Below, in pieces: positions 1 through 8,254 of a stretch of DNA of 32,616 nucleotides. Source of the DNA: Spirochaetaceae bacterium 4572_59 (GTDB lineage Bacteria > Spirochaetota > Spirochaetia > DSM-2461); the NCBI GenBank assembly GCA_002084805.1, contig NBMC01000036.1, forward strand, positions 1 to 32,616. The letters are read 5' to 3'. The first letter of the stretch is position 1. Each line of letters starts with the position of its first letter. A program made the translations under genes and the position numbers. The notes beneath the pieces are model-generated. The model did not search any database. It was not told where the DNA came from and was given only the letters and a program-made list of their open reading frames with translations.

Positions 1-59
1 TTTATTCTGTTATTCCGGAGTGAATACGGATTTATAAGCACGCTTAAAAGGATAATGTT

Positions 60-161
60 AAAGCGGTATTTGTCAATATAAATTTCCGCTTTCTCTGATT
101 TCGGCGGCATCCTGACCGGTCAGGACTAATGGTAAGGCTGTTTATGCCATATCGAATATGG
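60..161. repeat. Cluster of three inverted repeats in non-coding DNA
   Basis: Three dyads lie close together ahead of the first coding remnant. They are a 7-bp stem AAAGCGG/CCGCTTT at 60-66 and 86-92, a perfect 16-bp palindrome TCCTGACCGGTCAGGA at 110-125, and a perfect dyad CCATAT-cga-ATATGG at 147-161. No convincing reading frame crosses the first 230 bases. They could be protein-binding sites, a structured RNA or remains of a mobile element. The sequence does not decide between these. Confidence 0.5.
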
Positions 162-230
162 AAGACAGTGCGGCTATGACAGCTTATCAGTCGCCTGCCT
201 GCGGGGCGGCTCTATACTGCTGTTTCCTGA

Positions 231-767
231 GTGCGGAGGGCAGAACTTAAGCGGACTGTCACAGTCAATCTGATAAATTCAAATCCACAAGGTGGAAGGA
301 TTATCTCCTCAGCTGATCCATCTCGTATTGGGACTATTCATGCAGGTGGGGCCCTGATAATGAGTGGGGAAAAAAGAGAGATAGCTATCACTCATAAGGA
401 TGCCGAATCCATAAAGGGTGCAAAAGCAGGGTATAATGGCAGAATCCTCTTTAATAATAAATTGATAGGATGCATCGGAATTGGTGGTGATCCGGATATA
501 GCCATGCATCTTCAAAAGATGGCAGTTGTAATTGTAAATGAAACTCTTGCCCGGGAAGAACAGCATAGGCGTGAGAAGGAACTGCGTGATGAAGCAGTCA
601 GACGAATTGGTAATATTGCAGAGGATATGACAGTTCTTTCTCTTAACGGCTCAATTCAAGCTGCAAAAATAGGAAAATATGGCAATGGTTTCAAGGTTGT
701 CGCTGTAGAAATGAGAAATCTGGCAGGTTCTATCAATGAGGCCATGGATTTTTTTAAATATGAATAG
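231..767 (+). pseudogene. Truncated cytoplasmic chemoreceptor (sugar-diacid-recognition domain plus MCP tip)
   Basis: Residues about 18-110 resemble the CdaR-type sugar-diacid-recognition domain (PF05651), with the hallmark stretch SADPSRIGTIHAGG and the later GCIGIGGDP. Residues about 120-170 resemble one arm of the methyl-accepting chemotaxis signalling tip: LSLNGSIQAAKIGKYGNGF corresponds to the usual 'LALNAAIEAARAGE.GRGF', followed by VVAVEMRNLA. Such proteins are soluble chemoreceptors that bind CheA/CheW. Here the first helix of the sensor domain is missing, the frame can open only with GTG and has no Shine-Dalgarno sequence, and the signalling hairpin stops after the tip with a short unrelated tail. 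I read this as a decayed gene. A small expressed protein cannot be excluded. It lies immediately before an ssb-derived remnant. Confidence 0.6.
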
Positions 768-813
768 GGGTAAATATCGTTCCTGTTCAATTGTCACTAA
801 CCGCATTGCTGCC

Positions 814-927
814 CCCCTCTATACGGGATCGGCCGGATCTGAAACAAATGAGAACGGGGACGCGATCGAAGCGGAAGTGACTCTTGCTGAAAGCTGGGAA
901 GGAAGTCAGGAAGAGGTTCTGATCTGA
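814..927 (+). pseudogene. Remnant of the 3' end of an ssb gene (copy A)
   Basis: This stretch encodes PLYTGSAGSETNENGDAI and continues to QEEVLI-stop. It matches the last 37 residues of the intact single-stranded-DNA-binding protein encoded at 14094-14525 (PLYTGSAGSEINEDGDAI ... QEELVI-stop) at roughly 26 of 37 positions. The OB-fold part is absent: upstream in-frame sequence is unrelated. The match continues past the stop codon into a similar CCGGGG/CCCCGG terminator. It is therefore a displaced ssb tail and not an independent gene. It could be translated from an ATG at 736, but there is no reason to think so. Confidence 0.75.
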
Positions 928-943
928 GCATTATCAGAATCAG

Positions 944-973
944 CCGGGGTGACAGATTTATTTCCCCGGTTTT
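944..973 (+). terminator. Rho-independent terminator after the ssb remnant
   Basis: CCGGGG (944-949) pairs with CCCCGG (964-969) across a 14-nt loop and is followed by TTTT. The preceding AATCAGCCGGGG is shared with the terminator of the intact ssb gene, so this is part of the duplicated segment. The loop is longer than in the intact copy. Confidence 0.65.
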
Positions 974-1071
974 GAGCAGTCTCCTTTGGGAGTTCTGAAC
1001 ACAATTGAAATCCTAAGGCTTTTTTACCGGAATCATCCTGTTCAGCAAAACGACTCCAGGGAAACTGGATA

Positions 1072-3243
1072 TTATGATATCTTATGAATATTCTTTGCCG
1101 ATTTCATATTCAGAATGTTAAAAATGCATTCATCCATGCTGCACTTCCCGTCAAACAGTTCTTTAAGAGAGGCTCCCAAGTTATATTCAAAATCAAGTTC
1201 ATTGAACTCATCACCTTTGAATCTTCTTTTTCCTTCTTTGAGATTTTCCTGAACATATTTCATCCAGGGATATATATCTGATATATCCTCATTGTTATAT
1301 ACATATTTACTACTGGATGCGCCGCACAAACAGGCAAATATTGTTGATATGTTTTTGGAATAAAACTGCTCCATAAAATGACAGACCGTTTCTATATTAC
1401 GGGATTTTTTATATATACCCAATACTCCGCCTCCAATAAGCTGTTTTTCTCCGGGGAGGGTCGTGAAGTTGAATTTTCCGAGGATATTTGAGACTTTGCT
1501 GTTTATAATATTTGAAGTCCTGTTGGAAAATGTGATGCTCATGGCCGCTTCTCCTGCAGCAAAAAGGCAGACCGATTCTCCCCAGAAAGATTTGGATGAA
1601 GTCAGTGCATAGTTAAAGAACTCAAGATTGATCTCTATTGCTTTCTTCAGCAATTCATAATTCAGATATGGTTTTTTCTTTTTTGATATTTTTCCGCCGA
1701 GACTGAAATAGATGGGTAAAAACTGACACGCAATATGTTGAGGAGAGCTGGTAATACAGGTCGTTCCGAATGTGGTTATTGACTCGGGATTGAGTGCTTG
1801 TGTAAAAAAAGAAGTTATCTGATTGTACTCTTCAAAATCCTGCGGAGGAGAGAGTTCCTTTTTATATTTCTCGTAATACATTCTTGATATTCTGGTATTA
1901 TCAAATAAATCTTTTCTATAAAATAGGAGCAGTATGCTGGGATCAAAAGGAAAGGCATAACGTCTGCCGTCTATCTGGGTATACTCCTCCTCCAGTCCAT
2001 CTATAAAACTGGAAAAGATTGTATCAAAATTGTAGTCGATATCATTAAGGGGGATAAAAATTTCTTCTCCGAAACTTGTCAGCCATGCCATATCAATTCT
2101 GATAATATCAATACCTTCATCAATTTCATCATTGTTGAGCATATTGAAGAGGCTGTTGTATTTGTATGATTTTATATTTGCTTTGATACCGGTTGAAGAA
2201 TATATCAGCCTCGATACAGAGCGCAGTGCATCTTCTGAAATACCCTCGATACAGGCGATAGTGATTTCTCTCTCAGACTTGGGGAATGGATATTTTTCTT
2301 CTAACAATAACGGAGGGTCCAAGACATAATTTTTGAGCGGATCGGATTTTTTAAGATTGTTGCTGATCAGTTTTCCCAGCTGTTTATAATTCAGTTCGTA
2401 TTCGGTAAAAGCGCTGTAATGTAATATATTGGTGGATACCAGAGTAATTATCTCAATATCTTTTTCAGAATCACTTAAATCAATTATATCTTTAATTATT
2501 TTGGCTTTTTCCTTGGAAGTAGTGACAATTACATCGTAGTCATTTCCCGAAAATACTATTCTGAATGATGTCTGAATATTCAGGCTGGTATCACAGCTGT
2601 ACTGGTTTATGGAGCAGCCTGTTTTGTTACACCGGTTTAGAAGAACCTGATATATATCATTTTCAAAGGAATATATTTTTCTGCTGGAAAAATAAAGAAT
2701 GCTTCTGTAGTCCCTGTTTTTAATATAATCGGCAATATTATCACCGATTTTTTCTGCAGAATATGAGTAATAGAATGCATTTTCAGATGTACAGGCAACC
2801 CTTCTTTCAACAAACACTAGGTTGGTGTTTCCGAAATTGATTGTTGAGTAAAAATCATCTGAATAATCCAGGCAGGAAATAATGACTACCATATGTACTC
2901 GATTGGAAAGAATACTCTTGATAATCTCCTTTTCCTTGTGAGGGACCTCTTCGCTGATAAATAAATTATAAGAATATCCCGCTTCGTTGGCATATTTGGA
3001 AACAGTCTTGTACAGATCACGATATCTGCGAATCTCTCCATCAGGAATAACAATATCAATATGGTTTGAGATTCCGAGTCTAAGCTGTTTTGCATTTTGA
3101 TTGATATTGTATCCCATCTCAAGAGCAATTCGTTCAACCAGTTCAATTTTTTTGGCACTGACATTGCCCTTACCGTTCAGCACGTTAGACACGGTTCCGT
3201 GAGACACATTTGCCGCTATCGCAATATCTTTTATCGTTGCCAT
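1072..3243 (-). CDS. LacI-family regulator fused to a solute-binding-protein domain
   Basis: The 723-residue product begins with a LacI helix-turn-helix (residues 1-47, TIKDIAIAANVSHGTVSNVL) and hinge. Residues about 60-315 form a periplasmic-binding-protein-like sensor of the LacI/GalR type. A second ligand-binding module follows at about 326-723 and resembles family-1 extracellular solute-binding proteins (DGRRYAFPFDPSILLLFYRK, then the later 'GGGVLGIYKKS'). Ordinary LacI regulators are about 330-350 residues and end after the first sensor. No signal peptide or membrane segment is visible, so both modules should be cytoplasmic. A good Shine-Dalgarno (GGGAG) precedes the ATG. The gene diverges from the phosphodiesterase/transporter set 63 bp away and is its likely regulator. 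Ligand unknown; the second module suggests dual sensing of import products. Confidence 0.85.
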   Translation of the reverse strand: MATIKDIAIAANVSHGTVSNVLNGKGNVSAKKIELVERIALEMGYNINQNAKQLRLGISNHIDIVIPDGEIRRYRDLYKTVSKYANEAGYSYNLFISEEVPHKEKEIIKSILSNRVHMVVIISCLDYSDDFYSTINFGNTNLVFVERRVACTSENAFYYSYSAEKIGDNIADYIKNRDYRSILYFSSRKIYSFENDIYQVLLNRCNKTGCSINQYSCDTSLNIQTSFRIVFSGNDYDVIVTTSKEKAKIIKDIIDLSDSEKDIEIITLVSTNILHYSAFTEYELNYKQLGKLISNNLKKSDPLKNYVLDPPLLLEEKYPFPKSEREITIACIEGISEDALRSVSRLIYSSTGIKANIKSYKYNSLFNMLNNDEIDEGIDIIRIDMAWLTSFGEEIFIPLNDIDYNFDTIFSSFIDGLEEEYTQIDGRRYAFPFDPSILLLFYRKDLFDNTRISRMYYEKYKKELSPPQDFEEYNQITSFFTQALNPESITTFGTTCITSSPQHIACQFLPIYFSLGGKISKKKKPYLNYELLKKAIEINLEFFNYALTSSKSFWGESVCLFAAGEAAMSITFSNRTSNIINSKVSNILGKFNFTTLPGEKQLIGGGVLGIYKKSRNIETVCHFMEQFYSKNISTIFACLCGASSSKYVYNNEDISDIYPWMKYVQENLKEGKRRFKGDEFNELDFEYNLGASLKELFDGKCSMDECIFNILNMKSAKNIHKIS

Positions 3244-3261
3244 AAAGGACTCCCTTTTAAG

Positions 3262-3278
3262 ATTCTTATATTATGAAT
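3262..3278. promoter_or_regulatory. Imperfect dyad in the divergent promoter region
   Basis: ATTCTTATATTATGAAT is a 17-bp imperfect inverted repeat in the 63-bp gap between the divergent LacI-fusion gene and the phosphodiesterase gene. Position and symmetry fit an operator for the regulator. The sequence is AT-rich, so the symmetry may be chance, and no second copy was found to support it. Confidence 0.25.
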
Positions 3279-3306
3279 TAAAGCTTCCCTTAATATTGGG
3301 ATAGTT

Positions 3307-4170
3307 TTGAAAAACAGAGATTTGCTAAATAGAAGATTTGTTGAAAATGGAGTCTTGATTGCTGCGCACCAGGGATTCGGCGGAGGGAATATTGTCCTTA
3401 ATACTCCTAATGCCATGTTGAATGCTATCAACTGCGGAGCCGAAATTGTTGAATTGGATATCTCGAGATCAAAGGATGGTGATTTTTTTATATTCCATCA
3501 GGATCTGGAACCAAGGCATCTGATGGTTAATAAAAAAATGGATGAGATGAGTACAGATGAGATCAAGGAGTTGTATCTTTGGAATAACGCCTGCACTCCC
3601 TCAGCTTTTCATGTACCAACACTGACTGAAATGATGAATATTTTAAAGACTGAAGAGGTCCTGGTCAATATCGATAAATTTGATCTGCTTGGCAAAGATC
3701 TACTTGATGAGCTTGATATGTATGGGATGGAAGACAAGATTCTGCTCAAGGGAAAAGCCCAAAAGCCGCTTCTTGATACGGTGGCCGCTCATGGACGGGA
3801 TTATATGTTTATGCCGGTAGTTTTCAGTAAAGAGGATATTGAATATGCCCTGTCGTATCCGGATATCGATATTGTAGGCTTTGAAGTCATTTTTTCTGAT
3901 CTGAAACAGGACCATATACAGAGTGATTATTTAATGGAACTCAGAGCCAAGGGATATTTTTTATGGGTGAATGCTATCACTCTGGGTAAGGATTTTTGTC
4001 TGAGTGCTGATATTGATGATGATTTATCCATGCTTGATAACCCTGATAAAGGTTGGGGAAGGCTTATTGACATGGGTTTTAATGTAATTCAAACAGATTG
4101 GACATTGATGCTTAAGAATTATCTGATGAAAAAGGAATTGTCGTCACCATTGGAAAATTCAATAGTGTAA
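3307..4170 (+). CDS. Glycerophosphodiester phosphodiesterase-like protein
   Basis: The 287-residue protein has the layout of GDPD TIM-barrel enzymes, which hydrolyse glycerophosphodiesters to glycerol 3-phosphate and an alcohol. Visible motifs are AAHQGFGG in place of the usual 'AHRG' (residues about 18-25), LNTPNAM for the 'ENT' segment, ELDISRSKDGDFFIFH carrying the metal-binding E-x-D and the second histidine, and the C-terminal VIQTDWTLML for 'iiTDyP'. The arginine of the catalytic HR pair is replaced by glutamine. No signal peptide is present, so it is cytoplasmic. The start is TTG with only a weak upstream GGGAT; no better start precedes the AHQG motif. It opens a plus-strand cluster with an importer and a NAGPA-like protein. 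Confidence 0.8.
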   Translation: MKNRDLLNRRFVENGVLIAAHQGFGGGNIVLNTPNAMLNAINCGAEIVELDISRSKDGDFFIFHQDLEPRHLMVNKKMDEMSTDEIKELYLWNNACTPSAFHVPTLTEMMNILKTEEVLVNIDKFDLLGKDLLDELDMYGMEDKILLKGKAQKPLLDTVAAHGRDYMFMPVVFSKEDIEYALSYPDIDIVGFEVIFSDLKQDHIQSDYLMELRAKGYFLWVNAITLGKDFCLSADIDDDLSMLDNPDKGWGRLIDMGFNVIQTDWTLMLKNYLMKKELSSPLENSIV

Positions 4171-4286
4171 ATTCCTCAGAAACAGGAATCAGTATGGGTC
4201 CGGGATTATCGGGGCTGATATTGAAGATATAAGGATATACCGGCGGGAGTATTTGATATCGTATTGGCTGAAGAGAAAGTAGCCTG

Positions 4287-4314
4287 AATACGGTTTATTA
4301 ATCCGGCCCGTATT
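4287..4314 (+). terminator. Hairpin with T-tract upstream of the binding-protein gene
   Basis: AATACGG (4287-4293) pairs with CCGTATT (4308-4314) across 14 nt and runs into a TTTTTT stretch. It lies in the 169-bp gap between the phosphodiesterase and binding-protein genes. It may be a weak terminator or attenuator. The gap also holds a 6-bp hairpin ATTCCT/AGGAAT (4171-4189) directly after the phosphodiesterase stop codon. Nothing else was recognised there. Confidence 0.4.
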
Positions 4315-4339
4315 TTTTACTTTTTATAGGAGGAGAAAA

Positions 4340-5398
4340 ATGAAGAAAACTTTACAGATTATGTTGGTGCTGATTATTGGTGCAAGTATTAATCTCTATG
4401 CAAGTGGTCAGACAGATACTGCCGGAGAGCAGGGTGCTCACAAGGACAAACTTGTTGTTTATACCAATTCCGGTTCAAATGGCAGAGATCAGTGGATAAC
4501 AGAATTAGCAAATGAAAACGGATTTAATATTACAGTTGTTGAAGGCGGTGGCGGTGATATCTTTAATAGATTGATTGCTGAGAAAAACAGTCCCATAGCC
4601 GATGTTGTTTTTGGGCTGAATATGCTCAACTTTGCTGAGCTTAAGAAACAGGGTATTCTGATGCAGTATGAACCCGCCTGGGCTTCAGAAGTGGACCCCT
4701 CAATGAAAGACAGTGATGGTTATTATAATGGAATAGTCAAACAGGCGATTGTCCTGGTGTATAACCCCGAAGTTTTTTCAGAAGACACAGCACCGAAAGA
4801 CTGGCCTGATTTATGGCAGAATCCTGAGTATTATGGCAAATATAATATTTTCGGCCTCGGTGGAGGTACATCCCGTACAGTTCTTGCTGGTATAGCCATG
4901 AGATATCGTGACTCTGATGGAGAACTGGGTATTTCCTCAGAGGGATGGAACGAGATCAAACAGTATATTCAGAAGGGATACATGAATGCTGAAGGTGAGG
5001 ATTATGTTCAGAATCTTGTTGATAAGAAAATACCTATGACAATGCTCTGGGGGAGCGGAGTCATCGATAAACAGGATGCCTATAATACCGTTTTCGGTGT
5101 GATGACTCCTGAAGTAGGTGTCCCATTTGTTGTTGAACAGCTTGGAGTTCTGGAAGGAACAGATAGCCAAGAAACAGCTAAAGCATTTGTAGAATGGTTT
5201 GGTTCCTCTGAGGTGCAGGCCGCCTGGGCTCAGGAATTCGGTACATCACCTGCAAACTCTGTAGCTATGAAAAGTGCAAAAGCCGAAGCTGTTGAGCTGG
5301 ATAAGGTTCTGTCAAAAGCACAGTACATCGACTGGGCTTTTGTTCTGGAAAATGTCAACCAGTGGGTGGAAAAAATCGAACTGGAATTTATTGAGTAA
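4340..5398 (+). CDS. ABC transporter substrate-binding protein, AfuA/FbpA-like
   Basis: A strong AGGAGG sits just upstream of this ATG. Residues 1-22 form a signal peptide ending in LYASG without a lipobox cysteine, so the protein should be periplasmic and cleaved by signal peptidase I. The mature part is a family-1 binding protein of the iron(III)/2-aminoethylphosphonate/sugar-phosphate branch: KLVVYTNSG at the start of the mature domain, VEGGGGDIFNRLIAEK, ADVVFGLN, and a C-terminal AFVEWFGSSEVQAAWAQEFG typical of the family. In this branch the ligand is often an anion such as phosphate ester, phosphonate or ferric ion. With a phosphodiesterase upstream, a phosphorylated organic ligand is more likely than iron. 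It works with the ATPase and double permease downstream. Confidence 0.88.
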   Translation: MKKTLQIMLVLIIGASINLYASGQTDTAGEQGAHKDKLVVYTNSGSNGRDQWITELANENGFNITVVEGGGGDIFNRLIAEKNSPIADVVFGLNMLNFAELKKQGILMQYEPAWASEVDPSMKDSDGYYNGIVKQAIVLVYNPEVFSEDTAPKDWPDLWQNPEYYGKYNIFGLGGGTSRTVLAGIAMRYRDSDGELGISSEGWNEIKQYIQKGYMNAEGEDYVQNLVDKKIPMTMLWGSGVIDKQDAYNTVFGVMTPEVGVPFVVEQLGVLEGTDSQETAKAFVEWFGSSEVQAAWAQEFGTSPANSVAMKSAKAEAVELDKVLSKAQYIDWAFVLENVNQWVEKIELEFIE

Positions 5399-5417
5399 GA
5401 ACAAATAGAGCAAGGGA

Positions 5418-5456
5418 CATTGAGGATTACTTTCCGATACGGAAATATCCTCAATG
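5418..5456 (+). promoter_or_regulatory. Long intercistronic hairpin after the binding-protein gene
   Basis: CATTGAGGAT (5418-5427) pairs with ATCCTCAATG (5447-5456). Inside it TTTCCG pairs with CGGAAA around an ATA loop, giving a near-continuous stem of about 16 pairs. There is no T-tract, so it is probably not a terminator. Such a structure between a binding-protein gene and the rest of its operon commonly stabilises the upstream mRNA and raises binding-protein levels. Confidence 0.7.
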
Positions 5457-5506
5457 CTGTGCAATATTATTGTTGACATTTACTCATTGATGAACTGGAG
5501 CTAAAA

Positions 5507-6514
5507 ATGATTACGTTTGAAAATATAGTAATAAAATATAATGATTTTGTTGCGATAAATGATTTTAATCTGGAGATAGAAGAGGGAGAGTTCTTTACTC
5601 TTCTCGGTCCTTCGGGATGCGGAAAAACAACTCTCCTCAGGAGTGTTGTCGGATTTATCGATGTTTTTTCCGGTCGGATTAAAGTGAAAAGTGATGATAT
5701 TACAAATCTGCCTACAGAAAAACGTAATATTGGGATTGTTTTTCAAAGTTATGCCCTGTTTCCCACCATGAATGTATTTGAAAACATTGCCTTTGGTCTT
5801 AAGGTGAAGAATCTTGGAAAAGAGGAAATTGAAAAAGAAGTTTATGAAATAGCCGCCAAAGTTGATTTAAATGAAAAACAGCTCCTACGAAATGTTTCAG
5901 AACTGTCGGGGGGGCAGCAGCAGAGAGTCGCCATTGCGAGGGCTCTCGTATTGAAGCCCAGAATCCTATGTCTGGATGAACCCCTGTCAAACCTTGATGC
6001 AAAATTACGCGGACAGTTAAGGATGGAGCTAAAAAAATTGCAGAGAGATTTCGGGATTACAACAATCTATGTAACTCACGATCAGGAAGAAGCCCTGACT
6101 CTCTCAGATCGGATTGCCGTTTTTAATAAAGGACATCTGGAACAGGTTGGAACTCCACATGAGATTTACAATGAATCTGAATCTGAGTTTGTATGTGATT
6201 TCATAGGAGACATTAATAAAATTAACGGAAATGTCATAGATACCATAAACAGTCTCTCTGATAAAAAATTTGACAGGAATAAAACAGCATTTCTCAGGAC
6301 GGAAAGAGTTCTGACAAAATGCAATGACAGTGAATATATAAAACTGAACTCAGAAATTGTTGATTATGAATACAACGGATTATTTACAAAATACTACTAT
6401 CGCGTTAATGATGGGATAATTATGAATGTTGAGAAGAATGATGGCTTAGAATATTCCAGCATTGGGGGGAAAATTGATCTTTATATCAATCCTGCAGATA
6501 TAAAGCAATTTTAG
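5507..6514 (+). CDS. ABC transporter ATP-binding protein, AfuC/FbpC/PotA type
   Basis: The 335-residue protein has all ATPase motifs: Walker A GPSGCGKTT (34-42), Q-loop VFQSYALFP (79-87), signature LSGGQQQ (133-139), Walker B ILCLDEP (153-159), D-loop SNLDAKLR and switch histidine in THDQEEA (His191). A C-terminal TOBE-like regulatory region of about 100 residues follows (235-335). It is a cytoplasmic peripheral subunit that powers the permease encoded 8 bp downstream. The start is supported by CTGGAG seven bases upstream. PotA-, FbpC- and AfuC-type subunits cannot be told apart by the ATPase domain alone, so specificity is inferred from neighbours. Confidence 0.92.
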   Translation: MITFENIVIKYNDFVAINDFNLEIEEGEFFTLLGPSGCGKTTLLRSVVGFIDVFSGRIKVKSDDITNLPTEKRNIGIVFQSYALFPTMNVFENIAFGLKVKNLGKEEIEKEVYEIAAKVDLNEKQLLRNVSELSGGQQQRVAIARALVLKPRILCLDEPLSNLDAKLRGQLRMELKKLQRDFGITTIYVTHDQEEALTLSDRIAVFNKGHLEQVGTPHEIYNESESEFVCDFIGDINKINGNVIDTINSLSDKKFDRNKTAFLRTERVLTKCNDSEYIKLNSEIVDYEYNGLFTKYYYRVNDGIIMNVEKNDGLEYSSIGGKIDLYINPADIKQF

Positions 6515-6522
6515 GAGATACA

Positions 6523-8229
6523 ATGAGCAAAATTAAAGAATATTTAAAACAGATAAACATCCTCTCATTGATTGTATATGCCTTACTTTCATGGTTTATT
6601 ATTGCCTTCCTTCTTTATCCGAATATTAATCTTATAATAAAAACATTTATTAAAGATGGACAATTCTCATTCAGAGCCTTTGAAAAACTGTTCTCTTCAA
6701 AAAGAGCCATGATGAGTCTTCGAAACAGCTTTATTTTAGCCTTTTCCATGATTATTACAGTAAATATTGTAGGAACATTTATAGTTCTGGTAACAGAGTA
6801 TTTTGAAGTAAAGGGTGCAAAAATCCTTAAAATCGGATTTATGTCAACTCTAGTGTACTGCGGAATAGTACTGGTTGCCGGATATCAGTTCCTATACAGT
6901 TCAAATGGATTTCTTGCAAAAATCTTGGCAGATTCCGTCCTCTTTTATAATGAGGAATGGTTTATCGGCTATAGCGCTGTATTGTTTATCATGACTTTTG
7001 CTTGTACTTCCAACCATATGATTTTTCTTACCAATGCAATAAGGAATATTGACCATGGAACAATAGAGGCTGCTCAGAATATGGGAGCTTCCCAACTGAT
7101 GATCCTTAGAAAAGTTGTTTTGCCGGTCTTAAAACCTACCTTCTTCTCGATTACAATTTTGACTTTTCTGACAGGTCTGAGTGCTATTTCAGCGCCCATT
7201 GTTGTTGGAGGTAAAACATTCCAGACCATTAATCCCATGATTCTGCAGTTCTCAAAATCACCTGTCTCCAGAGATATTGGTGCTTTGATGGCTATAGTCC
7301 TTGGTATTGCAACCCTACTGCTGCTGGTCATAATGAACCGGGTGGAGAAGGGAGGGAATTATATCTCCATCTCAAAGGTCAAAACAAAAATCGTCAAGCA
7401 GAAAATTAATAACAGAACTGTAAATGCAGTTGTTCATATTATTGCCTATATCCTGTTTGTAATTTATGTGGCACCCATGATATTGGTTATTTTGTTTTCT
7501 TTTACCAATACTCTGGCAATCAATTCAGTCGATTTGTCATTCAGTAATTTTTCACTGTCCAACTATATGCTTTTATTTACACGAAAAGGTGCTTTTGAGC
7601 CGTATATTGTAAGTATTGTATACTCCATGTCAGCTGCCGTTATCGTTGCTGTTATATGTCTTGTCGCTTCAAATATTATTCACAGGAAAAAGGGAACCGT
7701 CGGAACAATTCTCGAGTTTTTACTACTGATTCCCTGGCTTCTACCGGCAACTTTGATTGCAATGGGTCTGATTATGACATATGACCTCCCAAAACCGATT
7801 ATGTTTAATAAAAATCTTGTCGGCTCACCACTGCTGATGCTGTCGGCCTATGTCATTGTTACTCTGCCATTTAGCCTTAGAATGCTTAAGGCCGCCTTTT
7901 TCGGACTTGATGATGCACTCGGAGATGCCGCCAAGAGTATGGGAGCCAGCGGTTTTTATACATTTAGAAGGGTGATTCTCCCGATTCTGATGCCTTCGGT
8001 ACTGGCTGTGATTGTTTTAACTTTCAATAACCTTCTGGCAAACTATGATTTGTCGGTTTTCCTATACCATCCAGCCTATAAACCGCTGGGGATCGTCATT
8101 AAAACAGCGACAGAACAGAGGAGTACACAGGATTCCAAGGCAATTATGTTTGTCTATTCAGTAATATTGATGATCATTTCTACACTTGCAATTTACTTTT
8201 TCTATGGTAGAAACACCAAAAGAAAATAG
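6523..8229 (+). CDS. Double-length ABC transporter permease, AfuB/FbpB-like
   Basis: The 568-residue product is two permease units fused in one chain, as in FbpB, AfuB and ThiP. Each half contains about six hydrophobic segments and one EAA loop that docks on the ATPase: EAAQNMGASQLMILRKVVLP at about residue 182 and DAAKSMGASGFYTFRRVILP at about 468. The N-terminus begins with a short cytoplasmic stretch and then the first membrane segment (SLIVYALLSWFIIAFLLYP). AGGAG lies five bases before the ATG, and the gap to the ATPase gene is only 8 bp, so they are co-transcribed. It forms the inner-membrane channel for the ligand of the binding protein encoded at 4340-5398. Confidence 0.9.
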   Translation: MSKIKEYLKQINILSLIVYALLSWFIIAFLLYPNINLIIKTFIKDGQFSFRAFEKLFSSKRAMMSLRNSFILAFSMIITVNIVGTFIVLVTEYFEVKGAKILKIGFMSTLVYCGIVLVAGYQFLYSSNGFLAKILADSVLFYNEEWFIGYSAVLFIMTFACTSNHMIFLTNAIRNIDHGTIEAAQNMGASQLMILRKVVLPVLKPTFFSITILTFLTGLSAISAPIVVGGKTFQTINPMILQFSKSPVSRDIGALMAIVLGIATLLLLVIMNRVEKGGNYISISKVKTKIVKQKINNRTVNAVVHIIAYILFVIYVAPMILVILFSFTNTLAINSVDLSFSNFSLSNYMLLFTRKGAFEPYIVSIVYSMSAAVIVAVICLVASNIIHRKKGTVGTILEFLLLIPWLLPATLIAMGLIMTYDLPKPIMFNKNLVGSPLLMLSAYVIVTLPFSLRMLKAAFFGLDDALGDAAKSMGASGFYTFRRVILPILMPSVLAVIVLTFNNLLANYDLSVFLYHPAYKPLGIVIKTATEQRSTQDSKAIMFVYSVILMIISTLAIYFFYGRNTKRK

Positions 8230-8254
8230 TCGATTTACAGAAAGGATACCATAC

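Noticed and set aside
5464..5500. TTGACA upstream of the ATPase gene as an internal promoter
   Set aside because: No -10 element occurs at a suitable distance; it is more likely that the gene is transcribed with the binding-protein gene.
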